Source: an uncultured Desulfovibrionaceae bacterium
GTDB taxonomy: Bacteria > Desulfobacterota > Desulfovibrionia > Desulfovibrionales > Desulfovibrionaceae
DNA: 64,000 nt
Reading direction: 5' to 3'
NCBI GenBank assembly: GCA_949741925.1
Contig: CATJOY010000050.1
Location: 1 to 64,000 of the forward strand
Under the pieces are notes generated by a model, which worked only from the letters and a program-made list of their open reading frames with translations, searched no databases and was not told the DNA's origin. This document shows positions 18,986-27,594 of this stretch, piece after piece; position 1 is the stretch's first letter; the number at the start of each line of letters is the position of its first letter. Both the position numbers and the translations under genes were made by a program.

Positions 18986-20107
18986 TCAGGGAGCAACCCA
19001 ATCAGAAGAAAAATCTTTGATTTCTTTGAAAAAATGATCCCGAACCTTTTGCAGAAGCCGCGCTTCAATCTGCCGTACGCGCTCCCGGGTGATATGGTAT
19101 TTTTCGCCGATCTCCCGCAATGTGATCGGATCGTCCGTCAGCAGGCGATGTCGTAATATATATGACTCTTTATCGGAAAGCAAAGGAATGATGCTTTTCA
19201 ATCTATCCTGCACCATTTCAGCTATTTCTCCGTCGGCGAGAATATCTTCAATGCCCGGTCCAAGGGCAGGGAGCATTTCCATCCGGCTGGTTCCCGGATT
19301 ATCCTCACCGCCGAGCGGAGCATCCAGGGAAACATCGCCGCCATCCATGCGCTGCTCCATTTCCAGAACTTGGTTTTCACTGACATTCAGTTTTTGAGAA
19401 AGGGTAGTCGTATCCGGGTCAAACCCCTGAGCGATCAGCCGTTGGCGTTCCTTGTTCAAGTTGTAAAAGAGCTTTCGTTGGGCCTGGGTCGTGCCTATTT
19501 TCACCATGCGCCAGTTATCCATGATGAATTTCAGGATATACGCTTTGATCCAAAAGGCAGCATAGTAGGAAAACTTGATACCCTTTTCCGGGTCGAACTT
19601 ATATACGGCCCGCATCAACCCAACGTTGCCTTCCTGGATAAGATCCAACACGTTCTGCATCCAGCGGCGTTGAAAATCCATAGCAATTTTAACGACCAGC
19701 CGCAGATGCGCTGAAACAATGCGAAAAGCAGCCTCAGGATCGTTGTCGTCTATAACCTTTCTAGCCAGAGAGTATTCCTCATCCGGGCTTAACAGGGGGA
19801 ACCTGCTGACCTCCTGGAGATACTGTTGCAAACTATCCAAGCCGCTACGCCGAACGGGCACAGGCAGTCGATCTGCCGAAGCGGTTTCTTCAGCAGTGCC
19901 GGGAGCGCACAACGCCTCGTCTTCTTCCGGCTCGAACAACAGTTCCTCTGCGAGAAACTCCGGCTCGTCATGGCTCTCATCCGGGTCGTCGTCCACTTCT
20001 TCATCAGCCGGTAAGACTTCGGGTTCAGCAATAACCTTAGCGGGGGGGGGATCTTTGCGGCGAATGGTCCCCTTGGCCGATCGGGGGGGGGAGGTTGTTT
20101 TGGCCAT
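18986..20107 (-). CDS. rpoH: RNA polymerase sigma-32 type factor
   Basis: 373 residues. An unusually long acidic N-terminal extension (about 1-95, runs of Glu and Asp) precedes sigma-70 region 1.2 (LQQYLQEVSRFPLLSPDEEY), region 2 (DLIQEGNVGLMRAVYKFD), an RpoH-box-like QRKLFYNLNKERQRL, and region 4 with ITRERVRQIEARLLQKVR. The RpoH box and the size of the core point to the heat-shock sigma factor. GAAGGTATACT precedes the ATG. The acidic extension is unusual and might affect stability or core binding. Confidence 0.85.
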   Translation of the reverse strand: MAKTTSPPRSAKGTIRRKDPPPAKVIAEPEVLPADEEVDDDPDESHDEPEFLAEELLFEPEEDEALCAPGTAEETASADRLPVPVRRSGLDSLQQYLQEVSRFPLLSPDEEYSLARKVIDDNDPEAAFRIVSAHLRLVVKIAMDFQRRWMQNVLDLIQEGNVGLMRAVYKFDPEKGIKFSYYAAFWIKAYILKFIMDNWRMVKIGTTQAQRKLFYNLNKERQRLIAQGFDPDTTTLSQKLNVSENQVLEMEQRMDGGDVSLDAPLGGEDNPGTSRMEMLPALGPGIEDILADGEIAEMVQDRLKSIIPLLSDKESYILRHRLLTDDPITLREIGEKYHITRERVRQIEARLLQKVRDHFFKEIKDFSSDWVAP

Positions 20108-20374
20108 AGTATACCTTCAATACCTCAAAACAAAATATGAACGACGGAGGCGTTAGCCGTCGCATTCGTGCTACAAAGCGGGCAGGGCTCCGTATTTATT
20201 GAGATACATGCGCACCTGGTATGCTCCCTGCCTGCTGCATCCATACACAATACATCTTGCCGTTCATTTCTAGCTACAGTTTTTATTTGTCCTTTTCAAC
20301 GATTTTCAGTAGAGAAAACAAATTGAACCTGTTACCGCCATCTGGCAACGGAGCCTACTTCAAGGAGTTCTTTC

Positions 20375-22855
20375 GTGCCGTATTTCAGAGACTTTCTTGC
20401 CTCCGGCAGAATTATTTTTTTCGATGGGGGTCTGGGCACCATGCTTCAGGCCAGAGGGCTGCCAGCCGGTGAAAGCCCTGAAGAGTTCAGTTTGGCTCGT
20501 CCCGAGGTGGTCAAAGGCATCCATAAAGAATATGCCCTGGCCGGAGCCGATGTGGTGACAACCAACAGTTTCGGGGGCAGCCGCTTCAAACTGCCCAAGA
20601 ACCTGGAGGTTCTGCCGTTCAACCGTAAAATGGCGGAGATCGCCCGCAGCGCAGCGGATGAAGCCGCCGCCGAAACCGGGCGGCCGGTGTTTGTGGCCGG
20701 CAGCGTCGGCCCAAGCGGATTGTTCCTCCCTCCTTTGGGAGAGCTTTCTTTTAATGATATGGTCGAGGCTTTTCGCGAGCAGATTCGCGGTTTGCTTGCC
20801 GGCGGCGTTGACCTCATTCTCGCCGAAACCCAGTTCGATCTGGCCGAGGCGAGAGCTATCGCCTATGCGGCCCGCCTTGAGGGCGACATGCCCTTGGGCG
20901 TCAGCATGACCTATGAGGGAGGGGTCAGCCTCACAGGAACACCGCCGGAAGTATTTGCCGCCGCCATAGCCAATATGCCGGTAGATTTTCTGGGCATCAA
21001 CTGTAGCGCCGGCCCCTTGGAAATGGGCGGCCTGGTGGAGCGCCTGGGGCGCGTCACAGATATCCCCTTGTTGGTGCAGCCTAACGCGGGGCTCCCCGAA
21101 CTGGTGAATGGCGCAACCGTCTTCAAGCTGGAAGCAGCTCCCTTTGCCGAGGCGGCAGCTTCTTTTGTAACGTTCGGAGCGCGTCTTTTGGGAGGCTGCT
21201 GCGGAACGACGCCCGCCCATATTAGGGAACTGCGCCGCAATCTGGAACAGCAAGCCCCTCCGGCCCCGCCTGTGCGGGAAGAGGGTAAAATTATTCTCAC
21301 CAGCCGTTCTTCCCTGGTCCGCATCGGCCTGAATGAGTCGGTTAGAATTATTGGCGAGCGCATCAACCCCACAGGAAAGAAACAGCTTTCCGCCGAACTG
21401 GCCGCACACGATTTTACCACAGCTCTGCGGTTTTCCGACGAGCAGGTTCTGGCCGGCGCCGATATCCTTGATGTGAATGTCGGCGCGCCGCAGGTGGATG
21501 AAACATCCTTGCTGCCGGAACTGGTCCAGCGTCTTGTCTCCCGGCACAGCCTGCCTCTCTCCCTAGATTCTTCCAATGCCGAAGCCATTGCAGCAGCCCT
21601 AGCCATGTATCCTGCCTCGCCTCTGGTCAATTCCATTAACGGCGAGGAGGGCAGTATGGATCGTTTGGGTCCGCTCTGCCGCGATTTCGGAGCTCCTTTC
21701 ATTCTTCTGCCGCTGAAAGGGAAAGCCTTGCCGGAGACAGCGGCCCAGCGTATTGCCATTATCGAAGCGCTGTTGCGGCGAATGGAAGAACTGCGTATTC
21801 CCAAGCGCCTGGCCATGGTTGACGTGCTGGCGCTGACTATTTCCGCCAACCCGCTGGCTGCGAGAGAATGCCTTGCAGTCATCCGTTACTGCACCGAAGA
21901 GCTGAAACTTCCTACCACGATGGGGCTTTCCAATATTTCCTTCGGCCTGCCCGCGCGAGAACTGATCAACAGTTCCTTCCTGAGCATGGCTGCTGGAGCC
22001 GGTCTTTCAGCCTGCATTGCCAACCCCTCGTCTAAACGTTTTATGGAAGAGACGGCTGCGGCTAATCTGTTGACCGGCAAGGACCACGCCGCAAAAGCCT
22101 TTATCAGCGGTTATGCTTCCTGGACCGGCGGGAGCGGGGGAACAATCCCCGGAGGCAGCGGAAAAAAGAATAATCCCGGAACGGAGGGCAAGGCGTCTTC
22201 ACTTAGCGAAGCGGTTGTTCTAGGCAGGAAAGAGGATATTCCCGAACTGGTGAAAGCAGCCCTTGAAGCAGAAGAACGCCCGCTGGATATCGTGAACAAA
22301 CGACTGATCCCGGCTATCGGCGAAGTCGGCCGCAAATACGAACGCAAAGAGTATTTTCTGCCCCAGCTTATCCGTTCGGCCGAAAGCATGCAGGCGGCCT
22401 TTGCCTTGCTGCGGCCGCTGTTGGAAGAAACCGCCGCGGGAGAAGAGAGGCCGGTTATAATCATGGCCACAGTAGAGGGCGATATCCATGACATTGGCAA
22501 AAACATCGTCAATCTGATGCTTGAAAACCACGGTTTCCGTGTTGTGGACCTGGGCAAAGACGTCAAGGCCGAAGCCATAGTTGCCGCAGCCAGAGAAAAG
22601 AAAGCCGATCTGATCGGGCTTTCTGCCCTCATGACCACGACTATGGTGCGCATGGAAGATACCCTGGCCCTGGTCAAAGAAAACAATCTTGGCATTCCGG
22701 TTATGGTCGGAGGCGCGGTGGTCACGCCCGAGTATGCCCGTAGTATCGGAGCGTTTTACTCCTCCGACGCGGTTGACGCCGTACGGGTTGCCAAGAATCT
22801 CCTGCGCGCCGGTTGCGAGCAGGAGAGCGCGGGCTCTGCCCGTATCCAAGGCTAA
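20375..22855 (+). CDS. metH: Cobalamin-dependent methionine synthase lacking the reactivation domain
   Basis: 826 residues from GTG 20375 with AAGGAG upstream. The homocysteine-binding barrel (about 1-300) carries the zinc Cys pair in LLGGCCGTTP. The pterin-binding barrel (about 325-575) starts with IIGERINPTGKK. The B12 cap and Rossmann domains (about 610-815) include DIHDIGKNIV, whose His is the lower cobalt ligand. It ends there: the C-terminal S-adenosylmethionine-binding activation domain of E. coli MetH (1227 residues) is missing. It makes methionine from homocysteine and methyl-folate. Confidence 0.93.
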   Translation: MPYFRDFLASGRIIFFDGGLGTMLQARGLPAGESPEEFSLARPEVVKGIHKEYALAGADVVTTNSFGGSRFKLPKNLEVLPFNRKMAEIARSAADEAAAETGRPVFVAGSVGPSGLFLPPLGELSFNDMVEAFREQIRGLLAGGVDLILAETQFDLAEARAIAYAARLEGDMPLGVSMTYEGGVSLTGTPPEVFAAAIANMPVDFLGINCSAGPLEMGGLVERLGRVTDIPLLVQPNAGLPELVNGATVFKLEAAPFAEAAASFVTFGARLLGGCCGTTPAHIRELRRNLEQQAPPAPPVREEGKIILTSRSSLVRIGLNESVRIIGERINPTGKKQLSAELAAHDFTTALRFSDEQVLAGADILDVNVGAPQVDETSLLPELVQRLVSRHSLPLSLDSSNAEAIAAALAMYPASPLVNSINGEEGSMDRLGPLCRDFGAPFILLPLKGKALPETAAQRIAIIEALLRRMEELRIPKRLAMVDVLALTISANPLAARECLAVIRYCTEELKLPTTMGLSNISFGLPARELINSSFLSMAAGAGLSACIANPSSKRFMEETAAANLLTGKDHAAKAFISGYASWTGGSGGTIPGGSGKKNNPGTEGKASSLSEAVVLGRKEDIPELVKAALEAEERPLDIVNKRLIPAIGEVGRKYERKEYFLPQLIRSAESMQAAFALLRPLLEETAAGEERPVIIMATVEGDIHDIGKNIVNLMLENHGFRVVDLGKDVKAEAIVAAAREKKADLIGLSALMTTTMVRMEDTLALVKENNLGIPVMVGGAVVTPEYARSIGAFYSSDAVDAVRVAKNLLRAGCEQESAGSARIQG

Positions 22856-22868
22856 AGGATTATCAAAT

Positions 22869-23372
22869 ATGATGCGAACCTTGTTTTTTCTCCTGCTCAT
22901 TGTTGTTTGCCTCTGCGGAGCTCCGGGAACAGGAAAAGCTGCGGCTGACCAGGATTTTGCTCCTTTCGGCCTTGAAGAACTGATGAAGACCTTGGAGCAT
23001 GCCAAAGGCAAAGTTGTGCTTATCAACTTTTTTGCTACCTGGTGCCCGCCCTGCAAGGAGGAAATCCCCCACCTCATGGGTATACGCAAGGGAATTCCGG
23101 AGGATAAGCTGGTTCTCATCGGGGTTTCCGTTGATGAAGACATCCAGGAACTGCGCAAATTCGCCATGAAAACCCGTTTCAATTATCCGGTATATACAGG
23201 GCAGGGCGATTTACTGGCGGCTCTCGAACTTTCCGCTATACCGCACATGATCATCGTGGATCGCGAAGGAGCTTTATGTTACAGCCAGCCGGGCCTTTTG
23301 CCTGAAGCATTGCTGCGGCACAACCTGAATCAGCTCGTGGAAGGCCAAAAGGCGGCAATCTGTGCTGAGTGA
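22869..23372 (+). CDS. Exported thioredoxin-like protein (TlpA/ResA type)
   Basis: 167 residues from ATG 22869 (a second ATG follows at once), with AAGGA upstream. A Sec signal peptide ends near TGKAAA. The thioredoxin domain has the redox motif FATWCPPCKEEIP and the cis-proline loop ELSAIPHMIIVD. It is probably a periplasmic thiol reductase for cytochrome c maturation or disulfide control. It starts 13 bases after metH, so it may share its transcript. Confidence 0.88.
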   Translation: MMRTLFFLLLIVVCLCGAPGTGKAAADQDFAPFGLEELMKTLEHAKGKVVLINFFATWCPPCKEEIPHLMGIRKGIPEDKLVLIGVSVDEDIQELRKFAMKTRFNYPVYTGQGDLLAALELSAIPHMIIVDREGALCYSQPGLLPEALLRHNLNQLVEGQKAAICAE

Positions 23373-23409
23373 CACTTTTTAGGGAAAAAAAGCACTTACG
23401 GAGGCAGGC

Positions 23410-23880
23410 GTGTCGGATATACAGCTACGCAAAGCACGCATGGCGGATGTGCAGGGCATCCATGCCCTGGTCATGGAGGGAACGGCCCAAGGGCTGTTGT
23501 TGCCTCGCTCCCTCAACCAAATATATACCAAGCTTCGTGATTTTTGGGTTTTGGATCATGGCGAGGGCACCCCGGTTATCGGCTGTTGCGCTCTGGCCAT
23601 AGCCTGGGATAATATGGCCGAAGTACGTTCTCTGCTGGTAGCGGGGAACGCCAGGCGCAGAGGCTATGGCTCGCTTCTTGTAGAGGCTTGTCTTGGCGAG
23701 GCCAGAGATTTCGGCATTAACCGGGTTTTCAGCCTGACCTACCAAGTAGCCTTTTTTGCCAGTTTGGGATTCAAGGAAATTCCTAAGGAAAATCTACCTC
23801 AGAAAATCTGGACGGATTGTATAGATTGCCCGAAGTTCCCCAACTGCGATGAAGTTGCCATGATCCGGGAGCCGGTATGA
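23410..23880 (+). CDS. GNAT acetyltransferase, short ArgA-like
   Basis: 156 residues from GTG 23410, with GGAGG upstream. It has a GNAT fold with acetyl-CoA loop NARRRGYGSLLVEACLGEA, and a C-terminal cysteine cluster CIDCPKFPNCDEVAM. The latter is typical of stand-alone N-acetylglutamate synthases that start arginine synthesis without a kinase-like domain. Substrate specificity is inferred. It overlaps hpt by 4 bases (ATGA). Confidence 0.78.
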   Translation: MSDIQLRKARMADVQGIHALVMEGTAQGLLLPRSLNQIYTKLRDFWVLDHGEGTPVIGCCALAIAWDNMAEVRSLLVAGNARRRGYGSLLVEACLGEARDFGINRVFSLTYQVAFFASLGFKEIPKENLPQKIWTDCIDCPKFPNCDEVAMIREPV

Positions 23881-24410
23881 ACGGGCGTCGCTATACGTTA
23901 ACTCCTGTTTTCCCGGAGGAGGCCATTGCCGCCAGAGTTCGGGAAATCGCGGGAGAAATCAATAGCCTTTACCGGGACGAACCCTTGGTCATTGTTTGTG
24001 TGCTCAAGGGCGGCTTCATGTTTTTTGCGGACCTAGTAAAGTATATTACCATTAAGCCGGAACTCGAGTTTGTCCGGATTTCCAGCTATGGCTTGGGGAC
24101 CGAGTCTAAGAGCATCGGTTTTACCAAGGATGTGGAGCTGAGCCTGGAAAACAAACACGTGTTGCTGGTTGAAGATGTTGTGGATACCGGCTATAGTATG
24201 CAATTCCTGATCAGGCAGTTGCAATCAAGAGGAGTAAAATCTTTGCGGCTGGCCGCGCTCATTGACAAGCGCGAGCGGCGAGAGGTGGACGTAACGGTCG
24301 ATTTTGCGGGGTTTCGGCTCGATGAAGGTTTTATTGTTGGCTATGGGCTGGACTTTGCGGAACATCATCGGGAGTTGCCCGGCATCTATGAAGTGGTATT
24401 TGACAAATAA
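23877..24410 (+). CDS. hpt: Hypoxanthine phosphoribosyltransferase
   Basis: 177 residues, normal length. The PRPP-binding motif VLLVEDVVDTGYSM is intact, with a flexible-loop SSYGLGTESKS and the base-recognition end FIVGYGLDFAEHHRELPGIY. It salvages hypoxanthine and guanine. The start overlaps the acetyltransferase stop, so it is translationally coupled. Confidence 0.94.
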   Translation: MNGRRYTLTPVFPEEAIAARVREIAGEINSLYRDEPLVIVCVLKGGFMFFADLVKYITIKPELEFVRISSYGLGTESKSIGFTKDVELSLENKHVLLVEDVVDTGYSMQFLIRQLQSRGVKSLRLAALIDKRERREVDVTVDFAGFRLDEGFIVGYGLDFAEHHRELPGIYEVVFDK

Positions 24411-24500
24411 CCTGATATACGGTTTGGTGAATTCGTCTCTTGTGCCCTTTCCCCAGGTTGGGTGTAGGAGACCGAGCAAAGCCCGGTGCGAGGAAAAATC

Positions 24501-25406
24501 ATGCTGGTAACCTGCCCCAATTGCGGAACGCGTTTTAATATCCCGGATATGGCCTACAAGCCGGGACGTAAAGCCCGTTGTTCCAATTGCGGCACTGTTT
24601 TTCCATTGCCGCCGCTGGATTCTTTCGCACCGCAAGGCGAGTCTGCCGGGTTTCAAAGTCCCGCTCCTGAACCTCCGTTGCCGGAACAGCACGCCCCACG
24701 CGCCGCCAGATCCGCTAACTATGATAGGCCCGGCACTCCTCAGGATGCGGTTCCTTCTTTTGAAGATATTATCACCAATGTCGGAGGGGGCGGAGAAGGA
24801 AAAAGGCCCGAGCAGGCCGCCCCTCCCAAACCGAAAACCGAAGGCTCCGGCAAAAAACGGATCCTGTTGTTCCTGTTGGCCGGTGTGCTGACAATCCTGC
24901 TGGCAGGACTTGGCGCTTATGTTATTTTACACGCCTTTAGCTCGCCATCCTCACCTCAAGAAGATATCCTTAAAGACAAACTGAAAAATTTAGCCCTGAC
25001 CGATATGCGTCAGGTGCTGATCACTAATAATGATAAAATCGAACGCATGGTTGTTATTGAAGGCAAGGTAGAGAACCGTTCTACAACGCCTAAAAGTCTT
25101 ATCCTTCTGGAAGCCACGCTCATGGATAAATACGGGCAGGTGCTGGCTATCCAGCAGCAATACTGCGGGATCACACTCTCACTTTTCCAATTGCAGGTTC
25201 TGAGTGATGAGGAACTGCGCGAGCGTCTTAACCGGCAAAGTGACATTGCCTTGGCCAATACCAACATTCTGCCCGGGGGGAATGTTCCCTTTACCATCAT
25301 CTTTTTTAATCAGCCGCCGGCCGCCTATGAATTCAAGGTTCGCATCATAGATGCGCAGGAAGGCGACCTGAACGTCAGGCGGGATGCCGGTTCCGTCACT
25401 CCTTAA
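24501..25406 (+). CDS. Zinc-ribbon (MJ0042) membrane protein with DUF3426-type domain
   Basis: 301 residues from ATG 24501 with GAGGAAAAATC upstream. The N-terminal zinc ribbon CPNCGTRFNIP...RCSNCGTVFPLP is followed by a Pro/Glu-rich linker, one membrane helix (about 120-145) and an extracytoplasmic domain (about 165-290) starting NLALTDMRQVLI with EGKVENRSTTPKSLI. This matches the MJ0042 ribbon plus DUF3426 layout common in deltaproteobacteria. Its role is not known. Confidence 0.8.
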   Translation: MLVTCPNCGTRFNIPDMAYKPGRKARCSNCGTVFPLPPLDSFAPQGESAGFQSPAPEPPLPEQHAPRAARSANYDRPGTPQDAVPSFEDIITNVGGGGEGKRPEQAAPPKPKTEGSGKKRILLFLLAGVLTILLAGLGAYVILHAFSSPSSPQEDILKDKLKNLALTDMRQVLITNNDKIERMVVIEGKVENRSTTPKSLILLEATLMDKYGQVLAIQQQYCGITLSLFQLQVLSDEELRERLNRQSDIALANTNILPGGNVPFTIIFFNQPPAAYEFKVRIIDAQEGDLNVRRDAGSVTP

Positions 25407-25491
25407 GTTGGCGGCTCCGTTACAATCCGTCATTTTTTGGGAAGCAACGGATTCACATGAACTTCATCATGGTGCGTGCCGTTCATCCCAT

Positions 25492-25515
25492 AAAGCCGGG
25501 CACAGCCCGGCTTTT
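25492..25515 (+). terminator. intrinsic terminator before radA
   Basis: Stem AAAGCCGGGC/GCCCGGCTTT with an ACA loop and following T-run, 86 bases after the zinc-ribbon gene stop. Confidence 0.85.
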
Positions 25516-25566
25516 ACTTGTGACGGCGGCAGGCCATGGAACGACCTGACTGTGGATTGAGCTCGT

Positions 25567-26964
25567 ATGGCAAAACAAAAAGATGTCTTTATCTGCAGCG
25601 CCTGCGGGGCAAAATCCCTTCAATGGCGTGGACAATGCTCGGGCTGCGGCGCCTGGAATACCCTGGAAGCCGTTACCCTGCCGCAGGCCGGGCCGGGGAG
25701 GGCGGCCGCCTCCGGCGGCAGCGCCATTATGCCGCTCAAGGATGCGCCGGATTCCGAAGCGCGTGCCTTCAGCACCGGCCTTGCAGCCCTCGATAGGGTT
25801 CTCGGCAACGGTCTTGTGCCGGGAGCTTCAGTGTTAATCGGAGGAGAGCCGGGAATCGGCAAATCGACCTTACTGTTGCAACTTGCCGGTGCTGTAGCCG
25901 CTACGGGCCGGAATGTCCTGTATCTCTCCGGAGAAGAATCACTGCCCCAAATCAAGGCCAGAGCAGAACGTCTTGGGGTGCTCCACGACAGTTTGCATGC
26001 TCTTTCCACCTCTCGGGCCGACGATGTCTATCCCGTGTTGGAAGGTCCGGCGGCTCCTGATTTGCTGATTGTGGACTCTGTACAGACTCTTGCCACAAGT
26101 GCTGCCGAGGGGCTGCCCGGCAACGTCGGCCAGGTTAGGGCTGTGGCTCTGGAAATAAGCGAATTGGCCCGTAAAAGCATGACCAGCGTTCTTTTCGTCG
26201 GCCATGTAACCAAAGATGGAGCCATAGCCGGCCCTAAGCTCCTGGAGCACATGGTGGATACGGTTATTTCCCTGGAAGGGGACAGGCAGCAAATTTTCCG
26301 CCTGCTGCGGGTGCTCAAAAATCGCTTCGGCCCCAACCAGGAACTCCTGGTGTTCCAAATGCAGGGGCAGGGCATGGCTCTCGTGGAAGACCCATCCACG
26401 TATTTTCTCGGCGCGCGAGACGCCTCCCTTTCCGGCGCTGCTGTCGTCATGGCTATTGAGGGGCAGCGTCCCTTTGCCGTAGAGGTTCAAGCTCTTGCCA
26501 CCAAGACGTTTTTAGCCATACCCCGCCGCGCGGCCTTGGGATTTGACGTCAACAGGCTTCACCTGATCTTGGCCGTGCTGGAAAAACGCCTGAAACTTTC
26601 CTTTGCCCAGTTAGATATTTATACTAAAATCGGCGGCGGCCTCCGTATGCAGGATCCGGGCATGGATCTGGCTTTGGTGGCGGCCATCCTCTCCTCGGTA
26701 TATGATATTCCCCTCCCGGAAAGAGCCTTGTTTTGGGGGGAAGTGGATCTAAACGGGCAGATACGGCCGGTTAACGGGCATTCCCTTCGGCTGGATCAGG
26801 CCCGCAGGCTCGGTTATACCCCCTTGTATTTTCCGCAACCTGTGGAAGGAAAGCCGGGGGACTCTAGGAAGGCCGAAGGCCTAAAGACGTTATCCGAATT
26901 GCAGAACGCTGTTTTCGGCCAGGAACGCAGAAAAACCCGTTCAACCAGCAATGCCCCTTCCTGA
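25567..26964 (+). CDS. radA: DNA repair protein RadA
   Basis: 465 residues. The N-terminal four-Cys zinc finger (CSACGAKSLQWRGQCSGCG) is followed by a RecA-like ATPase with Walker A GGEPGIGKSTLLLQ, the RadA-specific motif LKNRFGP, and a C-terminal Lon-like domain (about 300-450) starting PFAVEVQALATKT. RadA drives branch migration in recombination intermediates. The gene stands alone behind a terminator. Confidence 0.95.
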   Translation: MAKQKDVFICSACGAKSLQWRGQCSGCGAWNTLEAVTLPQAGPGRAAASGGSAIMPLKDAPDSEARAFSTGLAALDRVLGNGLVPGASVLIGGEPGIGKSTLLLQLAGAVAATGRNVLYLSGEESLPQIKARAERLGVLHDSLHALSTSRADDVYPVLEGPAAPDLLIVDSVQTLATSAAEGLPGNVGQVRAVALEISELARKSMTSVLFVGHVTKDGAIAGPKLLEHMVDTVISLEGDRQQIFRLLRVLKNRFGPNQELLVFQMQGQGMALVEDPSTYFLGARDASLSGAAVVMAIEGQRPFAVEVQALATKTFLAIPRRAALGFDVNRLHLILAVLEKRLKLSFAQLDIYTKIGGGLRMQDPGMDLALVAAILSSVYDIPLPERALFWGEVDLNGQIRPVNGHSLRLDQARRLGYTPLYFPQPVEGKPGDSRKAEGLKTLSELQNAVFGQERRKTRSTSNAPS

Positions 26965-27274
26965 TTCCCCCAATACCGGGACGGCCCGCATCCGGGAATT
27001 CGTCTGGACAGAAAATAATCACATATTATAGTATCCTGTTGTGTTCCGGCATCTGTACGAAGGCCTGTTTGTGCTTTATCTATGGAAAGCGCTTTGCGTC
27101 GCTCCACGGTAAGGCTGAAAGATATCCCGGACCTAAACCCGGATCAGTCGCTGATGCGATGCAAAAAGAAAACAGGCGCTTTTGGAGGACGTCGGACCAG
27201 TTCACCATTCAACAGGCGGCGAAAGGACATGAAAATAACGCTGATGTCATTTCGCGGCTGTTCAGGATTGTAGT
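26965..27274. other. gene-free stretch before clpS, with a possible leader ORF
   Basis: No family-matched gene. Just before clpS, an ATG at 27229 with GAAAGGAC directly upstream opens a 14-codon frame, MKITLMSFRGCSGL, whose stop (27271-27273) is 1 base before the clpS ATG. This could be a translated leader coupling to clpS; it could equally be chance. Confidence 0.4.
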
Positions 27275-27583
27275 ATGCCAGACGCTTCTCTTTCTGCCGA
27301 TAATGCCGTTTTGCTGAAACAACAGGTTCGCGAGCCGCGCCGTTATGCGGTTATTCTGCATAATGACGATTACACCACTATGGAATTTGTAATCTCCGTG
27401 TTGGTTGACGTTTTTCGTAAGAATTTGGAAGAAGCCAGGGCCATTATGCTGATGGTCCATGAAAAAGGCCGGGGGGTGTGCGGAATCTATCCCGCAGAAG
27501 TGGCCGAAACAAAAGCGGCTCTTGTTCACGGCAAAGCCAGAGCAGCCGGATACCCCCTCCGCTGTACTCTGGAAGTTGTATAA
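27275..27583 (+). CDS. clpS: ClpS adaptor protein
   Basis: 102 residues. The core motif VILHNDDYTTMEFVISVL contains the N-degron-binding Asn-Asp and Met gate, followed by VHEKGRGVCGIYPAEVAETK. ClpS hands substrates with destabilising N-terminal residues to ClpA. AGGA lies 7 bases before the ATG. It is the first gene of clpS-clpA-aat. Confidence 0.94.
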   Translation: MPDASLSADNAVLLKQQVREPRRYAVILHNDDYTTMEFVISVLVDVFRKNLEEARAIMLMVHEKGRGVCGIYPAEVAETKAALVHGKARAAGYPLRCTLEVV

Positions 27584-27594
27584 TAGAGGTACCC

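Noticed and set aside
20360-21547. 395-codon open frame antisense to metH
   Set aside because: It mirrors a GC-rich real gene, has no ribosome site, and its translation is rich in Gly, His and Gln without a family.
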